A DNA stretch of 64,000 nucleotides from Nostoc mirabile CHAB5784 (GTDB lineage: Bacteria; Cyanobacteriota; Cyanobacteriia; Cyanobacteriales; Nostocaceae), in the NCBI RefSeq assembly GCF_020829645.1, contig NZ_JAIVFS010000007.1, forward strand, positions 1 to 64,000. Reading direction: 5' to 3'. Under the pieces are notes generated by a model. The model made no database searches, was not told where the DNA came from, and worked only from the letters and a program-made list of their open reading frames with translations. Numbering within the stretch: the stretch's first letter is position 1; each line of letters starts with the position of its first letter. Position numbers and translations under genes: made by a program. Shown piece by piece: positions 1-8,900 of this stretch.

Positions 1-1
1 T

Positions 2-109
2 TTGGTTAACTTGATAGCTGGTTTAACCGCCTACACCTATTTACCCAAAAAACCTGGTATTGACATTTCCCCGAAAGATTTACCTGCTCTACCTCCTGCG
101 ATTTTTTAG
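2..109 (+). CDS. C-terminal end of an unidentified protein (cut by window edge)
   Basis: An open frame enters from the left edge and ends at TAG (107-109), giving 35 residues. It starts with a hydrophobic stretch ending in TAYTYLPKKPG and continues into a Pro- and Asp-rich tail, which looks like the end of a last membrane segment plus a polar C-terminus. It converges on the truncated antenna gene, with only 16 bp between the two stop codons. I do not recognise the family. It could also be an accidental open frame, because no start is visible. Confidence 0.4.
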   Translation: MVNLIAGLTAYTYLPKKPGIDISPKDLPALPPAIF

Positions 110-125
110 TTCCATCGAACTCACG

Positions 126-878
126 TTAAATTAAAACTTGTCGCGCCCAGGCAAATGGCTTAGTCAAGATATGGAAAATACCACCGCCAATTAGCATCAA
201 ACCAACCCAGATGTGACCGCCGACAACATCTTCCAAGTTATCGACAGCTGCCATTCCGTCTGATCCCCAAACCCCAAACAGATAGCCAAAGATGCGGAAT
301 GGGTTGAGCGTCGGATGATTGATTATCCTTACGTCTCCACCGCCAGCAGCCCAGGGGTCAAATAGTCCACCCCAAAACATTGCTTTGGCAACCAAAGCTA
401 AAGCACCTAAACCTAAAAGCGTTAGGTGAATGCCCAAGATTGTAGTCATCTTGTCCTTATCCTTCCAGTCATAGCCAAAAAAGCCAGCCCAAGTAGGATT
501 GTCTTCTAACACCTCTGGCCCCAGCAGAGAGTGGTAAATACCACCAGCTGCCAGAATTACTGAAGGTATCAGATGCAAGACGCTGATTACGAAGTATGGA
601 TACGTGCTAATAACTTGCCCGCCAGCACCAACACCAAAACCCAGAGTTGCTAGATGAGGTAGTATGATTAACCCTTGCTCATACATTGGCTCATTAGGGT
701 TGAAGCGCGACAATTCAAACAGCGTCATCCCTCCAGCCCATAACAAAATCAATGCAGAATGGGCAATATGAGCGCCTAGTAATTTTCCCGATAAATTAGT
801 GAGACGAAAGTTACCAGCCCACCAACCAACATCAGGTATCTGTTGCTTATATGGGCTATCTTCAATTACTGCTGTCAT
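126..878 (-). CDS. Truncated Pcb/IsiA (CP43')-family chlorophyll-binding antenna protein
   Basis: The 250-residue protein aligns over nearly its whole length with the neighbouring antenna gene. Shared motifs include [10 protein letters not shown], the GIHL helix, NPTLNP, NLEDV(V/I)GGHIWVG and TKPF. The family has six membrane helices carrying chlorophyll-ligating histidines; here helices I-IV are present, and the protein stops just after TKPFAW, where the neighbour continues through helices V and VI. A good Shine-Dalgarno (AAGGAG) precedes the ATG. It is the downstream gene of a two-gene operon (84 bp gap). No helix V/VI sequence appears before the window edge in any frame. It is either a shortened antenna protein or a decaying gene; the intact frame and good RBS favour expression. 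Confidence 0.8.
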   Translation of the reverse strand: MTAVIEDSPYKQQIPDVGWWAGNFRLTNLSGKLLGAHIAHSALILLWAGGMTLFELSRFNPNEPMYEQGLIILPHLATLGFGVGAGGQVISTYPYFVISVLHLIPSVILAAGGIYHSLLGPEVLEDNPTWAGFFGYDWKDKDKMTTILGIHLTLLGLGALALVAKAMFWGGLFDPWAAGGGDVRIINHPTLNPFRIFGYLFGVWGSDGMAAVDNLEDVVGGHIWVGLMLIGGGIFHILTKPFAWARQVLI

Positions 879-961
879 TTTCAGAACTCCTTGAGAATTT
901 TTAGCAATATTATTGAGCTTTTATTTCAAGATAATTGCAAATTTATTGCATTAAATTGAAT

Positions 962-2020
962 TTAGCTAATTGGTTGTGGAATTACCGCCTCCTGACTCAC
1001 CCTACCTTTGCGAAAATCGAACCCACGCGCCCGCAAGGCGTGCCAGATATGACCTTGGAGAAAGAAGAAAGCTAACCAAAAATGGGCATTAGCTAACCAA
1101 GTCCGGGCAGTTACAAGGTCAGGATCGGGTGATGAAAAGTACGGCACGATATTCTGTCTAACCACGAGTGCGGGACCATAAAAAACTTCGGGATAAACAG
1201 TAGTGTTTACCGATACGAAGAGAGTTGCAATAAAACCCATCAGTGCTAAAGCGCCCAGACTGTATGAGAGGTAAGCTTCTCCAGACCAAACAAATAGTGG
1301 ATGCGTCCAGGTAAAGGGCTTAGTGACAATGTGGAAAAATCCACCGAAAATCAATATCGCACCAACCCAAATGTGACCGCCAATCACATCTTCAAGGTTG
1401 TCAACACCAGCAATCCAGAATTTACTAATTCCGCCAAACAGATAGCCAAAAATGACACCTGGGTTTAATGTCGGATTTGTAATTACCCGCACATCTTCAA
1501 TATTGGGGTCGTACAAACCACCAAAGTACATTGCTTTGACAACTAACAAGAATGCTCCAAAACCTAGTAAAACCAGGTGAATACCAAGAATTGTAGTCAT
1601 TTTGCCCGTATCTGCCCAATCGTAGCCGAAGAAAGGAACTCTGCCCTCTAATTTTTCGGGGCCACGTAGGGAATGAAAGATTCCTCCAAAGCCTAGAAAG
1701 GCTGAGGAAATCAGATGTAAAGCTCCGATTACGAAATAGGGATAAGTATCCAAAACTGCACCCTCTGCACCTACACCCCAACCTTGAGCAGCTAGGTGAG
1801 GTAGCAAAATTAAGCCTTGTTCGTACATCGGGTTTGCTGGATTTAAATGGGCTAGCTCAAATAAAGTCATGGCTCCTGCCCAGAAAACTATCAGACCAGC
1901 ATGAGCAACATGAGCGCCTAGTAATTTCCCCGATAAGTTAGTCAGCCTTGCGTTACCAGCCCACCAAGGCGAGTCGGCGAGGTCTTGCTCCACCGACAAC
2001 GGACTTGTAGAAATTGTCAT
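962..2020 (-). CDS. Pcb/IsiA (CP43')-family chlorophyll a-binding antenna protein
   Basis: This is a full-length (352 residues) six-helix antenna protein of the IsiA/Pcb/PsbC superfamily. Such proteins bind chlorophyll a in thylakoids and feed photosystem I or II, often under iron limitation. Histidines recur in helix contexts [36 protein letters not shown] and QGHIWHA. I chose the ATG at 2020 (protein starts MTIST) because AGGTG lies five bases upstream; a longer in-frame start at 2110 would add about 30 residues unlike the family. It is the first gene of the operon with the truncated paralogue. Membership of the family is clear; whether it is IsiA proper or a Pcb-type paralogue cannot be decided here. 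Confidence 0.9.
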   Translation of the reverse strand: MTISTSPLSVEQDLADSPWWAGNARLTNLSGKLLGAHVAHAGLIVFWAGAMTLFELAHLNPANPMYEQGLILLPHLAAQGWGVGAEGAVLDTYPYFVIGALHLISSAFLGFGGIFHSLRGPEKLEGRVPFFGYDWADTGKMTTILGIHLVLLGFGAFLLVVKAMYFGGLYDPNIEDVRVITNPTLNPGVIFGYLFGGISKFWIAGVDNLEDVIGGHIWVGAILIFGGFFHIVTKPFTWTHPLFVWSGEAYLSYSLGALALMGFIATLFVSVNTTVYPEVFYGPALVVRQNIVPYFSSPDPDLVTARTWLANAHFWLAFFFLQGHIWHALRARGFDFRKGRVSQEAVIPQPIS

Positions 2021-2199
2021 TTTACACCTATCTAGATTTGTTGAGAATCTTATGCAATAACTTAAAAAAAAGCTTACACCAAATTTTTGCTTATTGCAAT
2101 TAAATTTCATTAATTCTAGGAAGATGGTGACTGACGACTTTCAGTAGACCGAAAAGTTCTGCGATGTACTCTGCCCTAAAAGGAAATCCCAATTTCTCA

Positions 2200-2526
2200 G
2201 TTACGGCTTGGTTTGAGCTTTGGTGTTAGTGGTCAGAAAGAGTTGGAAGGAGAAAGGGAAAGAAATATCACGAGATTGTTTGTTATCTCAGTAGCCCGCT
2301 TTGCACGGCAAAGGAATTTGCTGGTGGTATTCGCGGACATTGGGGTATCGAAAATCGCCTTCACTGGGTGAAAGATGTTGTTTTTCATGAGGACGGTTCA
2401 ACAATACGCATGGGCAACGCTCCTGCAAATCTTTCAATCAGAAGTTACCGAAGAAGAATTCAGCAATTCTTGAGCCAGAATCCAGCTTGGGGATTTGTAG
2501 CGACTGGATGTATAAGAGAGGTTTAG
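2200..2526 (+). pseudogene. Remnant of an ISAs1-family transposase
   Basis: From 2242 the frame reads RRKGKKYHEIVCYLSS, then RGHWGIENRLHWVKDVVF and GNAPANL. These are hallmarks of the C-terminal half of ISAs1-family (H-repeat-associated) transposases. There is no start, the N-terminal half is missing, and after GNAPANLSI the sequence drifts away and ends at TAG (2524-2526). No terminal inverted repeats are visible around it, so this is a dead fragment. The part before 2242 may be transposase in another frame. Confidence 0.75.
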
Positions 2527-2860
2527 AGCAAGCGATTTTAAACGCGCGTGATATTAAATTCTTTTTTTTTGCGAAACCTCTGACTTCAGACATGGGGTAT
2601 TCACCAATTCTGAATTCAGAATTCAGCAGGACTTCTCATTCAATGCCGAAAATCTGGATTTCCTTGTTTTTTCCGTGGTTTACTCATGGCTCAAATCAAC
2701 ACCCTTGTGTTGAGTTTAACCATTGAGTTTAACCATTGAGTTTTACCCTCTTGACAAGACTCTAATTTTCTTAACTTGACACCAATGCTGCGCTGACTGC
2801 CCTTAGAAAATGCTTACTCTAATTCCCTCCTTTTTAAGGAGGGTTAGGGAGGATCAAGTC
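2527..2860. other. Intergenic, with one element end and a small hairpin
   Basis: No gene is supported. At 2770-2786 lies a lone copy resembling one end of the GTGTCAACTTAA-type element found at 46242 and 53519. At 2826-2849 a CCTCC/GGAGG hairpin of the dispersed GC-rich type sits just 3' of the 2H phosphoesterase gene and could act as its terminator. Confidence 0.4.
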
Positions 2861-3382
2861 CTAACCCAAGCGTATTGATATTATATATTCTTCACTCCAA
2901 ACTATTTGTCTATTCACATCAATAATCTTCAACAAACTTAGTTTGTCCACCATACAACGATAATCTAAATCTAACTCCTGTGCTTCTTCCAAGGCTTGTG
3001 CGTATTGAACTCTATTTTCACTAAACACTCCTAGCGTTAGATGTGGAACAAAGGGTGGATTTTCTCTGCAATATTCAGCCAATATACCCGTATATAATTC
3101 ATTATGTAATTTGATAATATCTTCCTTTCCTTCCTGAACCATCAAGAACAGATATTCATCCCATGATTTTTGTAATCCCTTTAGATGAATAGGAAATGGT
3201 TTCCACGTACTCAGGATGCTCTTAATATGAAGAGTAAGACTATCTTCATCAATAGATTGCAGTAGGGGAAACACCAGGGTGATGTGCGGTTCAATTAAAT
3301 CAACTTGCGGATCATATTTCTGCCTAAATTTATTGATCCGCTTTGTGTTGATATTTAGGTAATATACGAGCGCGTAAGCCAT
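2861..3382 (-). CDS. 2H phosphoesterase superfamily protein (2'-5' RNA ligase-like)
   Basis: The protein carries the two HxT/S-type signatures of the 2H superfamily: PHITLVFP (His33) and PHLTLGVF (His114), about 80 residues apart. This family includes LigT/ThpR cyclic phosphodiesterases acting on 2',3'-cyclic or 2'-5' linked RNA ends. With the ATG at 3382 (MAYALVYYLN) it has 173 residues, typical for the family; a TTG-started extension to 3445 would add 21 poorly conserved-looking residues. It lies downstream of the HAD hydrolase gene on the same strand, so the two may be co-transcribed. The substrate is unknown. Confidence 0.8.
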   Translation of the reverse strand: MAYALVYYLNINTKRINKFRQKYDPQVDLIEPHITLVFPLLQSIDEDSLTLHIKSILSTWKPFPIHLKGLQKSWDEYLFLMVQEGKEDIIKLHNELYTGILAEYCRENPPFVPHLTLGVFSENRVQYAQALEEAQELDLDYRCMVDKLSLLKIIDVNRQIVWSEEYIISIRLG

Positions 3383-3448
3383 ACTTATGAATACTTTTTG
3401 GATGCTACTTTTTGTTCCTCCCGTGGTTAAATCAAGATTAGCCAATTA

Positions 3449-4141
3449 CTATGAACTCAAAGCAGCGAGAGTTTTTAAATCCGGCACTTCTAAGTCAGGT
3501 TGACTTATTGCTGAACCTGTGGTGGGGGGTCTTTTTTGGACTGCTCGACGGTTTACCCAGACTGTTGATATTCCCAGAGATTTGGCTGTAACGATATCGT
3601 GATATACACTAGCAGCAACGTGTAATATCTGCTCTAGCGGCAAATCAATTCTTTCAATAGCCAGTTTGAAGTTGTTTAAGGAGGGTTTGTAGCTTTTTGC
3701 CTGTTCTGCTGTGATTATCTGGTCAAATTCCACCTCCAAGTGCTTTGCCGAGAAAGCAAAGAGATCGTCATCTACATTTGAGATAATTACCAGCTTAAAC
3801 TTTTGCTTGAGGATTTTAAGTGCCTCAACTGTATCAGGGAAAGGCAGCCAATGCTGAATCGAATCAGCAAGTGAATTTATTTCCTCAGCAGTTGGCTCAA
3901 AGCCAAATCGTTCACCAAATTTCTGGACTACTCTTGTCAAAACTTCTCGATATTTGATATATTCTCCAATTTCGAGTTCTGCTTCAAATTGAGCAAACAG
4001 TTCCAGAATTTGATCGTCATCCAAATTAGTGTTATGTGCCAGCAGAAGTGGCTTTAGCACCCCTAAGATACCGTTTTCCCAATCAATCAGGGTTCCATAA
4101 CAATCGAAAGTTAAAGCCTTGTACTGATTGAAGTCAATCAC
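3449..4141 (-). CDS. HAD-superfamily hydrolase, haloacid dehalogenase type II-like
   Basis: The 230-residue protein has HAD motif I as FDCYGTLID with nucleophile Asp13, motif II Ser121-Asn122 (SNVDDD), motif III Lys152 (SYKPS), and a motif IV region HVAASVYHDIVTAKSLGI. The Cys-Tyr after the nucleophile, instead of the usual Asp-x-Asp of phosphatases, is characteristic of the L-2-haloacid dehalogenase subgroup, so hydrolytic dehalogenation is possible. Many environmental homologues have unproven substrates. It heads a likely two-gene unit with the 2H phosphoesterase. Confidence 0.85.
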   Translation of the reverse strand: MIDFNQYKALTFDCYGTLIDWENGILGVLKPLLLAHNTNLDDDQILELFAQFEAELEIGEYIKYREVLTRVVQKFGERFGFEPTAEEINSLADSIQHWLPFPDTVEALKILKQKFKLVIISNVDDDLFAFSAKHLEVEFDQIITAEQAKSYKPSLNNFKLAIERIDLPLEQILHVAASVYHDIVTAKSLGISTVWVNRRAVQKRPPTTGSAISQPDLEVPDLKTLAALSS

Positions 4142-4341
4142 TTTTTATACTCCAGAGCTTGATTAATAGTGTTCAGTTTTCACAAACCAAAAGAGGGGTG
4201 AACCCATCTGTGTTGGCGCAGCCCGCACTTCGACAAAGTTCAGCGCCCCAGTGTGGGCTGCGTTACATCAAAGTCCCATCCAGGTGCTGCACTTTCGCCA
4301 AGAAGCTGGAGCAGCTTTTGCAGCCATTGAGGCATATTTTG

Positions 4342-4530
4342 CTAGCGATCGCTCAATAAAGATTCCACAGCCTCTAGTAATTTTGCTGATGGTACTGGTA
4401 ATATAATATTATTATCTCGCAATTGTGAGAGTGTAATCGACTCCCGATTAATCGCTAGCCAGTACATTATGTCTTTTTCTAAATCTGACAAGCGCTCAAA
4501 CTGCTGATGTAAAATATCGCGAATGTCGCC
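4342..4530 (-). pseudogene. Fragment of an NB-ARC/WD40-type (STAND) protein
   Basis: The minus-strand frame reads FERLSDLEKDIMYWLAINRES followed by a helical stretch ending LLEAVESLL and a TAG at 4342-4344. The sequence matches the winged-helix linker that follows the NB-ARC ATPase in cyanobacterial STAND proteins with WD40 repeats. Both the ATPase and the WD40 repeats are missing, and dispersed palindromic repeats flank the fragment (4200-4290 and 4545-4600). It is a relic, not a gene. Confidence 0.6.
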
Positions 4531-4724
4531 AAAAACAACCGTATCTTGTTTTCGGCGTGCTGCACTCGTTTACGGCGGGCGTAGCACACCTTCACTCAAT
4601 TTTTACGTCCCTCTCAATCCTCACAAAAAATTACCACTCGTTAATTTAACACCTCCAATTCAACCAGATTCTAATGCTTATATCTTGAGAATGAACCAAG
4701 GCGAAATGGTTCGCATATCTACTT

Positions 4725-4871
4725 TTATTTTATCAGTGGCAAAGCTCGAATCAGTTCTCGAATCACATCCGTTGCTGGTCTGCCTGTCTGTTCACAATAC
4801 TTTTCAAGGTTCTTGGCTTCATTTGATGCCAGGTTTATAGTGATTCGTTTGACGGCCCATTTTTTGTTCAT
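4725..4871 (-). CDS. Small ribbon-helix-helix (CopG-type) protein
   Basis: The 48-residue product has an N-terminal beta strand (VKRITINLA) followed by helices containing NLEKYCEQTGRPATDVIRE, the RHH DNA-binding fold of CopG-like regulators and antitoxins. I took the ATG at 4871 (MNKKW); upstream in-frame ATGs would add residues without family resemblance. No toxin partner is recognisable next to it, so it is either a solitary regulator or an orphan antitoxin. No clear Shine-Dalgarno is seen. Confidence 0.6.
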   Translation of the reverse strand: MNKKWAVKRITINLASNEAKNLEKYCEQTGRPATDVIRELIRALPLIK

Positions 4872-5608
4872 GCTGAAACAGATAAATCGTGTAATCATAG
4901 CTTCAAACCCTGATTTTACCTTCCAAACTGGAAAGTAAACTAAATTTGGGATATGCCGAGATACCTTTTCAAGAGGACAAGTTGTAATTGAAGGAGCCAG
5001 GAGGAGCAAATCATCCGGGAATTTAAAGAGAGGATGATGCTGATTTATAGCCTACTATTATGGCATCTAGTTAATTCTAGATGATCCAAATTTTGCCGCT
5101 TCTTAATTTAATTGTCAAGCAGCTTTCCTCACCTTGATAACCCACGTTATCTTGGCAGAATGCCTATTTCTATCGTTCTGATTAGATTTTTAATTAAAGC
5201 TTAATTGCAATCAGCTTAGTATTAATAATACTGAATAACGCCTTAACCTAAATTTGTACTAATTTTAACTTAACCTTTGCTTAAGCTGTATGCCTTAGTA
5301 AGAAGATTATGTAGTAACTATGGTTAAATACAGTATTCCTATCGGAATTTAGATGTATTGCGACCATTAATCCAGAGTTAAAAGCCAAATTGGAGGTTCT
5401 TACGAGTTGCTGTTTACTGCATTAAGGATTGTAGATTCATGAAACTGCAACTCACCCAATTACATATACTCTGAGCCAAATTAACTGGAGTGTAGACCCA
5501 TGAAATGCACAGATGATGCTTGCATAGTAGAAAATGAGGTGTCTACGCCTACAGCGTAAAATTTGCATATTTTCTGTGGAGTTTTCTTAACTTACTTGAG
5601 GAGTACAA
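4872..5608. other. Long upstream region of the hydroxylase-like gene; two leader-like mini-ORFs
   Basis: This is AT-rich, non-coding sequence of about 740 bp. Two short ATG frames lie before the gene: about 5438-5474 (12 codons) and 5500-5559 (MKCTDDACIVENEVSTPTA). Both follow similar sequence TGTAGAyyC ATGAAA, and the second has GGAG about ten bases upstream. They could be leader peptides or chance. I see no RNA gene or clear promoter. Confidence 0.3.
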
Positions 5609-6109
5609 ATGCTTGAGGCTATCGCTGTTGCTTGGTTATTACTGTTTTTTGGCGATTTTTTATCTACATTCTTTTATCACGTACCCGAGCACGTTTTTGG
5701 TAGCCTACATTTAAAAACGCACCACTCGTGGAAGAAGGACTTCCGCCACTACGCTATTTTGACTTTTAATCCCCAGGTTCTTTTAGATGGTATCTTGGGA
5801 GCTTTGCCTTATGTACTTGTAGCAGTTGTCTTGTGGCCTTTCTCTCCCATCGGCGTTATCTCTGGATTACTGCTTGGTCAGTTTCATGTATGGTGGAGAC
5901 ACATAAGTGTGCTAGGTTGGCAAACTTCAAAGGCTGGCAATATTTTATGCCAAATTCTATTTATTACTACTCCTGAGAGACACTGGTTGCACCATCACAA
6001 AACTAATTTGGGTTTCGGTGATATTTTCACGTTCTTTGAACAACCTGCACAAATGTGGTTACGCTGGCTTCGGCTACTCAGACTTCGTTTTCGCTACTCT
6101 CGGATCTAG
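5609..6109 (+). CDS. Fatty acid hydroxylase/sterol desaturase superfamily membrane protein
   Basis: The 166-residue protein carries His clusters of the di-iron hydroxylase superfamily: HVPEH (His24, His28), HLKTHH (His34, 38, 39) and RHWLHHH (His125, 128-130). Hydrophobic segments at about 5-22, 65-95 and 110-122 suggest membrane embedding. The superfamily hydroxylates or desaturates lipids or carotenoids; this short form has no assigned substrate. GAGGAG seven bases before the ATG supports the start, and a strong terminator follows. A shortened, decayed copy of the middle of this gene lies at about 13190. Confidence 0.75.
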   Translation: MLEAIAVAWLLLFFGDFLSTFFYHVPEHVFGSLHLKTHHSWKKDFRHYAILTFNPQVLLDGILGALPYVLVAVVLWPFSPIGVISGLLLGQFHVWWRHISVLGWQTSKAGNILCQILFITTPERHWLHHHKTNLGFGDIFTFFEQPAQMWLRWLRLLRLRFRYSRI

Positions 6110-6146
6110 GTGAAGCTACCGCTTACCTAAATACTTTTTAAAATTA

Positions 6147-6178
6147 ACAAAAAAAGCTGCGATCGCAGCTTTTTTTGT
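6147..6178. terminator. Perfect palindromic terminator containing HIP1
   Basis: A 32-bp perfect palindrome (ACA7GCTGCGA and its complement) has a HIP1 octamer at its centre and seven T on the 3' side. It lies 37 bp after the hydroxylase-like gene and would work as an intrinsic terminator in either direction. Confidence 0.75.
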
Positions 6179-6924
6179 ACACTATTTATTTTTTGCCAAA
6201 GAGCGGATTGCGCTTACCTACATACTCAAAAAAGCTGATTCCCAATTTTCGACTAGTCGTAACAAAAGACATCAATTGACCATAAAGTTAAATCTATGCC
6301 TTTCTATAATTATGAAAGCTTTACTTATGTTTTTCTATAACTCATCAAAAAATAAGCGAGTTACGCAGACCCAAAGACGCCTCTGGTAAGGAGTTTAAAT
6401 ATATTTGCTAATGCTCAACTTCGGTGTTATATCGCCCATCTTTTTGGGAAAACTAGTCTTAATTAGTAAATTCTTATATCCCTAGATTTTTATGACAATT
6501 TCTCTCTTTTCCGGAGATGCTGGGCGTAGCTTACTTATCCGAAGGCGTATGGATAGCTATGGTGAAGTAAGCAGGAGGCAGGAGGCAGATAAAATTAATA
6601 ACCCGGTTGGCTTGAACTTGAGGCAAGGGAGCAGGGAGCAGGGAGCAAGGGGGATAGAAAAGAATTGGGATGTAGCACTTCGACGTTGCTCAGTGACCAC
6701 CCCACCTGTTGCATTAGCTTCCCGCTCTTTACGAGAACCACGCTTGCTTTTTTGGGGGAGTCAAACCCATGTTCCTCCTTTCATTCCACGGCAGTTCTTG
6801 ATGGAGTCATTTCCCCAAGCTTTTAGCCCCCTCTCCCCCAATCCCCACTCCGTGGGGGCCCCGAGTCCCCCTGCCTCTTCGTTGAATGCGGTCAATTTAC
6901 AACCTGCTGCTTATGAGGTGTTTC
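6179..6924. other. Repeat-rich intergenic region before the two-component locus
   Basis: No gene is supported across about 745 bp. There are short tandem repeats of GGGAGCA type near 6625-6650 and of AGGAGGC near 6570-6587, plus fragments of dispersed palindromic repeats (6520-6560). The open frame from 6492 is built largely from these repeats and has no family resemblance. The promoter of the kinase genes must lie here, but I cannot identify it. Confidence 0.4.
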
Positions 6925-8886
6925 ATGTCCGCAGTTAGCCTCAGAAAGATTCTTAACAAAAAAGAGTTGCCATCTCTCCTTCATAACTTGGTCAACCAGT
7001 TGAACATTGCAATTGATGTTGAACTGGTTGACGGCACGAAACTGATTAGCATTGGGGAGCAAACTGCAAAAAATCGATTTCCAATCGAGGTATCAGGAGA
7101 AATCATCGGTTGGGTTGTTGGGGAAGAACAGGCAACTCTACTTGCGACTTTGCTCTCCTTTCTGGCAAAGCAGGAAGCTGAGAAGAAAGTACTCGCCAAA
7201 GAATTGCTGGAGCGATACCAGGAAATTGATTTGTTTGAGGATATCTCGACTCAACTGACAACAAGTTTGGATACTCGACAGATTGCCCAACTCGTGCTTC
7301 AGGAATTGAGACAATTAATTGAATCATCTGCGGGGATGATTCTGCTTTTGAGTCCAGATGCAACTGCGTTTGAAATCATTGCTGAATTTGGAGTCTTTTT
7401 TGACCACAGTCAGCCGGAACCAGGTAAGGGAATTATTGGCAACATTGTGGAATCCAACCGGGCAGAACTGGTCAATGATGTGCAAGCCGATCCTCGATTA
7501 GAGGGGCAAAAAAACGTTAGCGCATTGATTTGTGTACCGTTGCGAGCCAAGGAGCGGGTCTTGGGAGCGATCGCTATTGGGACGCCCAAACCTGACTCAT
7601 ACAAGGCTGAACACCTGAAACTTGTGAGTATCTTTGCCTCTCAAAGTGCGATCGCCATTGACAAAGCTGTGCTTTACGAGCAAAGCACTCAAGCAGCCGT
7701 CCAGGCAAAAGCCCAAACACAGAAGCTTCAGCAAGCTCTCCATGAGTTGCAATTAGCCCAAACTCAGTTAATCCAAAGCGAAAAAATGTCCAGTCTCGGA
7801 CAACTCATTGCCGGAGTTGCCCACGAAATCAACAACCCGGTTAACTTTATTTGCGGCAATTTAAAGTATGTTGCCGAATACTCCCAAGACTTGTTGCACC
7901 TGTTGGAAAACTATCAGAAATTCCTACCTGTTGCTCCTCCAGAACTGGAATCAGAGTTAGACAATATAGACCTGGAATTTATCATGCAGGATCTCCCCAA
8001 ACTGCTAGATTCGATGAAACTGGGCACAAGTCGCATCGTTGAAATTGTCCAATCCCTGAAAAATTTCTCCCGCCATGACGAAGCTGAAATGAAAGCCGTC
8101 AACATCCACGATGGCATCGACGGGACGCTGATGATTCTTCACCATCGCCTGAAAGCGGCTATTCGCCGACCGAAAATTGAAATTGTTAAAGACTATGCCA
8201 AAGTTCCCCTGATTGAATGCTACCCCGGACAGTTAAATCAGGTGTTTATGAACATCCTGGCAAATGCCATTGATGCTTTAGAGGAGGGAATGAGCAATGA
8301 AGAAATATCCCCCCCTACTGCCCAAATCACCATTCGTACTGAAGTCCTCGACAACCAGTGGGTTGTGATTCGCATTGCCGACAACGGCCCAGGCATGAAA
8401 GAGGAGGTAATCCGCCGCATTTACGATCCCTTCTTCACCACGAAAGATGTTGGTAAGGGAACCGGGTTAGGCATGGCAATCAGCTACCAAATTGTTGTAG
8501 ACAAACATAGGGGAATGCTCAAGTGTCGTTCTCAACCAGGTGAAGGGACAGAATTCTGGATTCAGATTCCGGTAAATTGTGCAGTGGTGGACGCGGCTGT
8601 TGAGGAGAATTGCACTTCTGCCTTGCCAACTCCCACAACCGAATCATCCCATACTCCCGATACCGATGGCTTCATTCCATCAACAACTCCAATGCTCAAA
8701 CCGACGGATTTGTTGATTCGCCATACTCAATTGATCCAGCGACTTTCACAGCACAATCCAAATGTGGAAGGTGCATCACCCGATCAAATTTACCAGATGT
8801 TCCAACGCCACCCAATTTCGTTAAGGCTTTACGCCACTTTGTTGTCTTGGTTCTGTTGTTCTAACCCTACCCAAATACGCCATTAA
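6925..8886 (+). CDS. GAF-domain sensor histidine kinase
   Basis: The 653-residue soluble kinase has an N-terminal region of about 100 residues, a GAF domain (about 105-250), a coiled linker (255-290), a HisKA domain with phosphoacceptor His300 (GVAHEINNP), and a HATPase domain with N box (NQVFMNILANAIDAL, about 438-452), G1 (DNGPGM), F box (DPFFTTK) and G2 (GKGTGLGM). The HEINNP type H-box is common in kinases of this class. GAGGTG just upstream supports the ATG at 6925 over two earlier in-frame ATGs. A roughly 100-residue tail after the HATPase domain is not recognised. The hybrid kinase starts 14 bp downstream, so the two are surely co-transcribed. The signal is unknown. Confidence 0.9.
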   Translation: MSAVSLRKILNKKELPSLLHNLVNQLNIAIDVELVDGTKLISIGEQTAKNRFPIEVSGEIIGWVVGEEQATLLATLLSFLAKQEAEKKVLAKELLERYQEIDLFEDISTQLTTSLDTRQIAQLVLQELRQLIESSAGMILLLSPDATAFEIIAEFGVFFDHSQPEPGKGIIGNIVESNRAELVNDVQADPRLEGQKNVSALICVPLRAKERVLGAIAIGTPKPDSYKAEHLKLVSIFASQSAIAIDKAVLYEQSTQAAVQAKAQTQKLQQALHELQLAQTQLIQSEKMSSLGQLIAGVAHEINNPVNFICGNLKYVAEYSQDLLHLLENYQKFLPVAPPELESELDNIDLEFIMQDLPKLLDSMKLGTSRIVEIVQSLKNFSRHDEAEMKAVNIHDGIDGTLMILHHRLKAAIRRPKIEIVKDYAKVPLIECYPGQLNQVFMNILANAIDALEEGMSNEEISPPTAQITIRTEVLDNQWVVIRIADNGPGMKEEVIRRIYDPFFTTKDVGKGTGLGMAISYQIVVDKHRGMLKCRSQPGEGTEFWIQIPVNCAVVDAAVEENCTSALPTPTTESSHTPDTDGFIPSTTPMLKPTDLLIRHTQLIQRLSQHNPNVEGASPDQIYQMFQRHPISLRLYATLLSWFCCSNPTQIRH

Positions 8887-8900
8887 AAGAAACCTCAACC

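Noticed and set aside
2487..2726. 79-codon plus-strand frame after the transposase relic
   Set aside because: No recognisable motif and begins inside the ISAs1 debris in another frame.
4523..4840. 105-codon plus-strand frame
   Set aside because: It starts in NB-ARC debris and dispersed repeat and overlaps the better-supported ribbon-helix-helix gene on the other strand.
6492..6938. 148-codon plus-strand frame before the GAF kinase
   Set aside because: Composed of GGGAGCA and other dispersed repeats and overlaps the kinase start out of frame.
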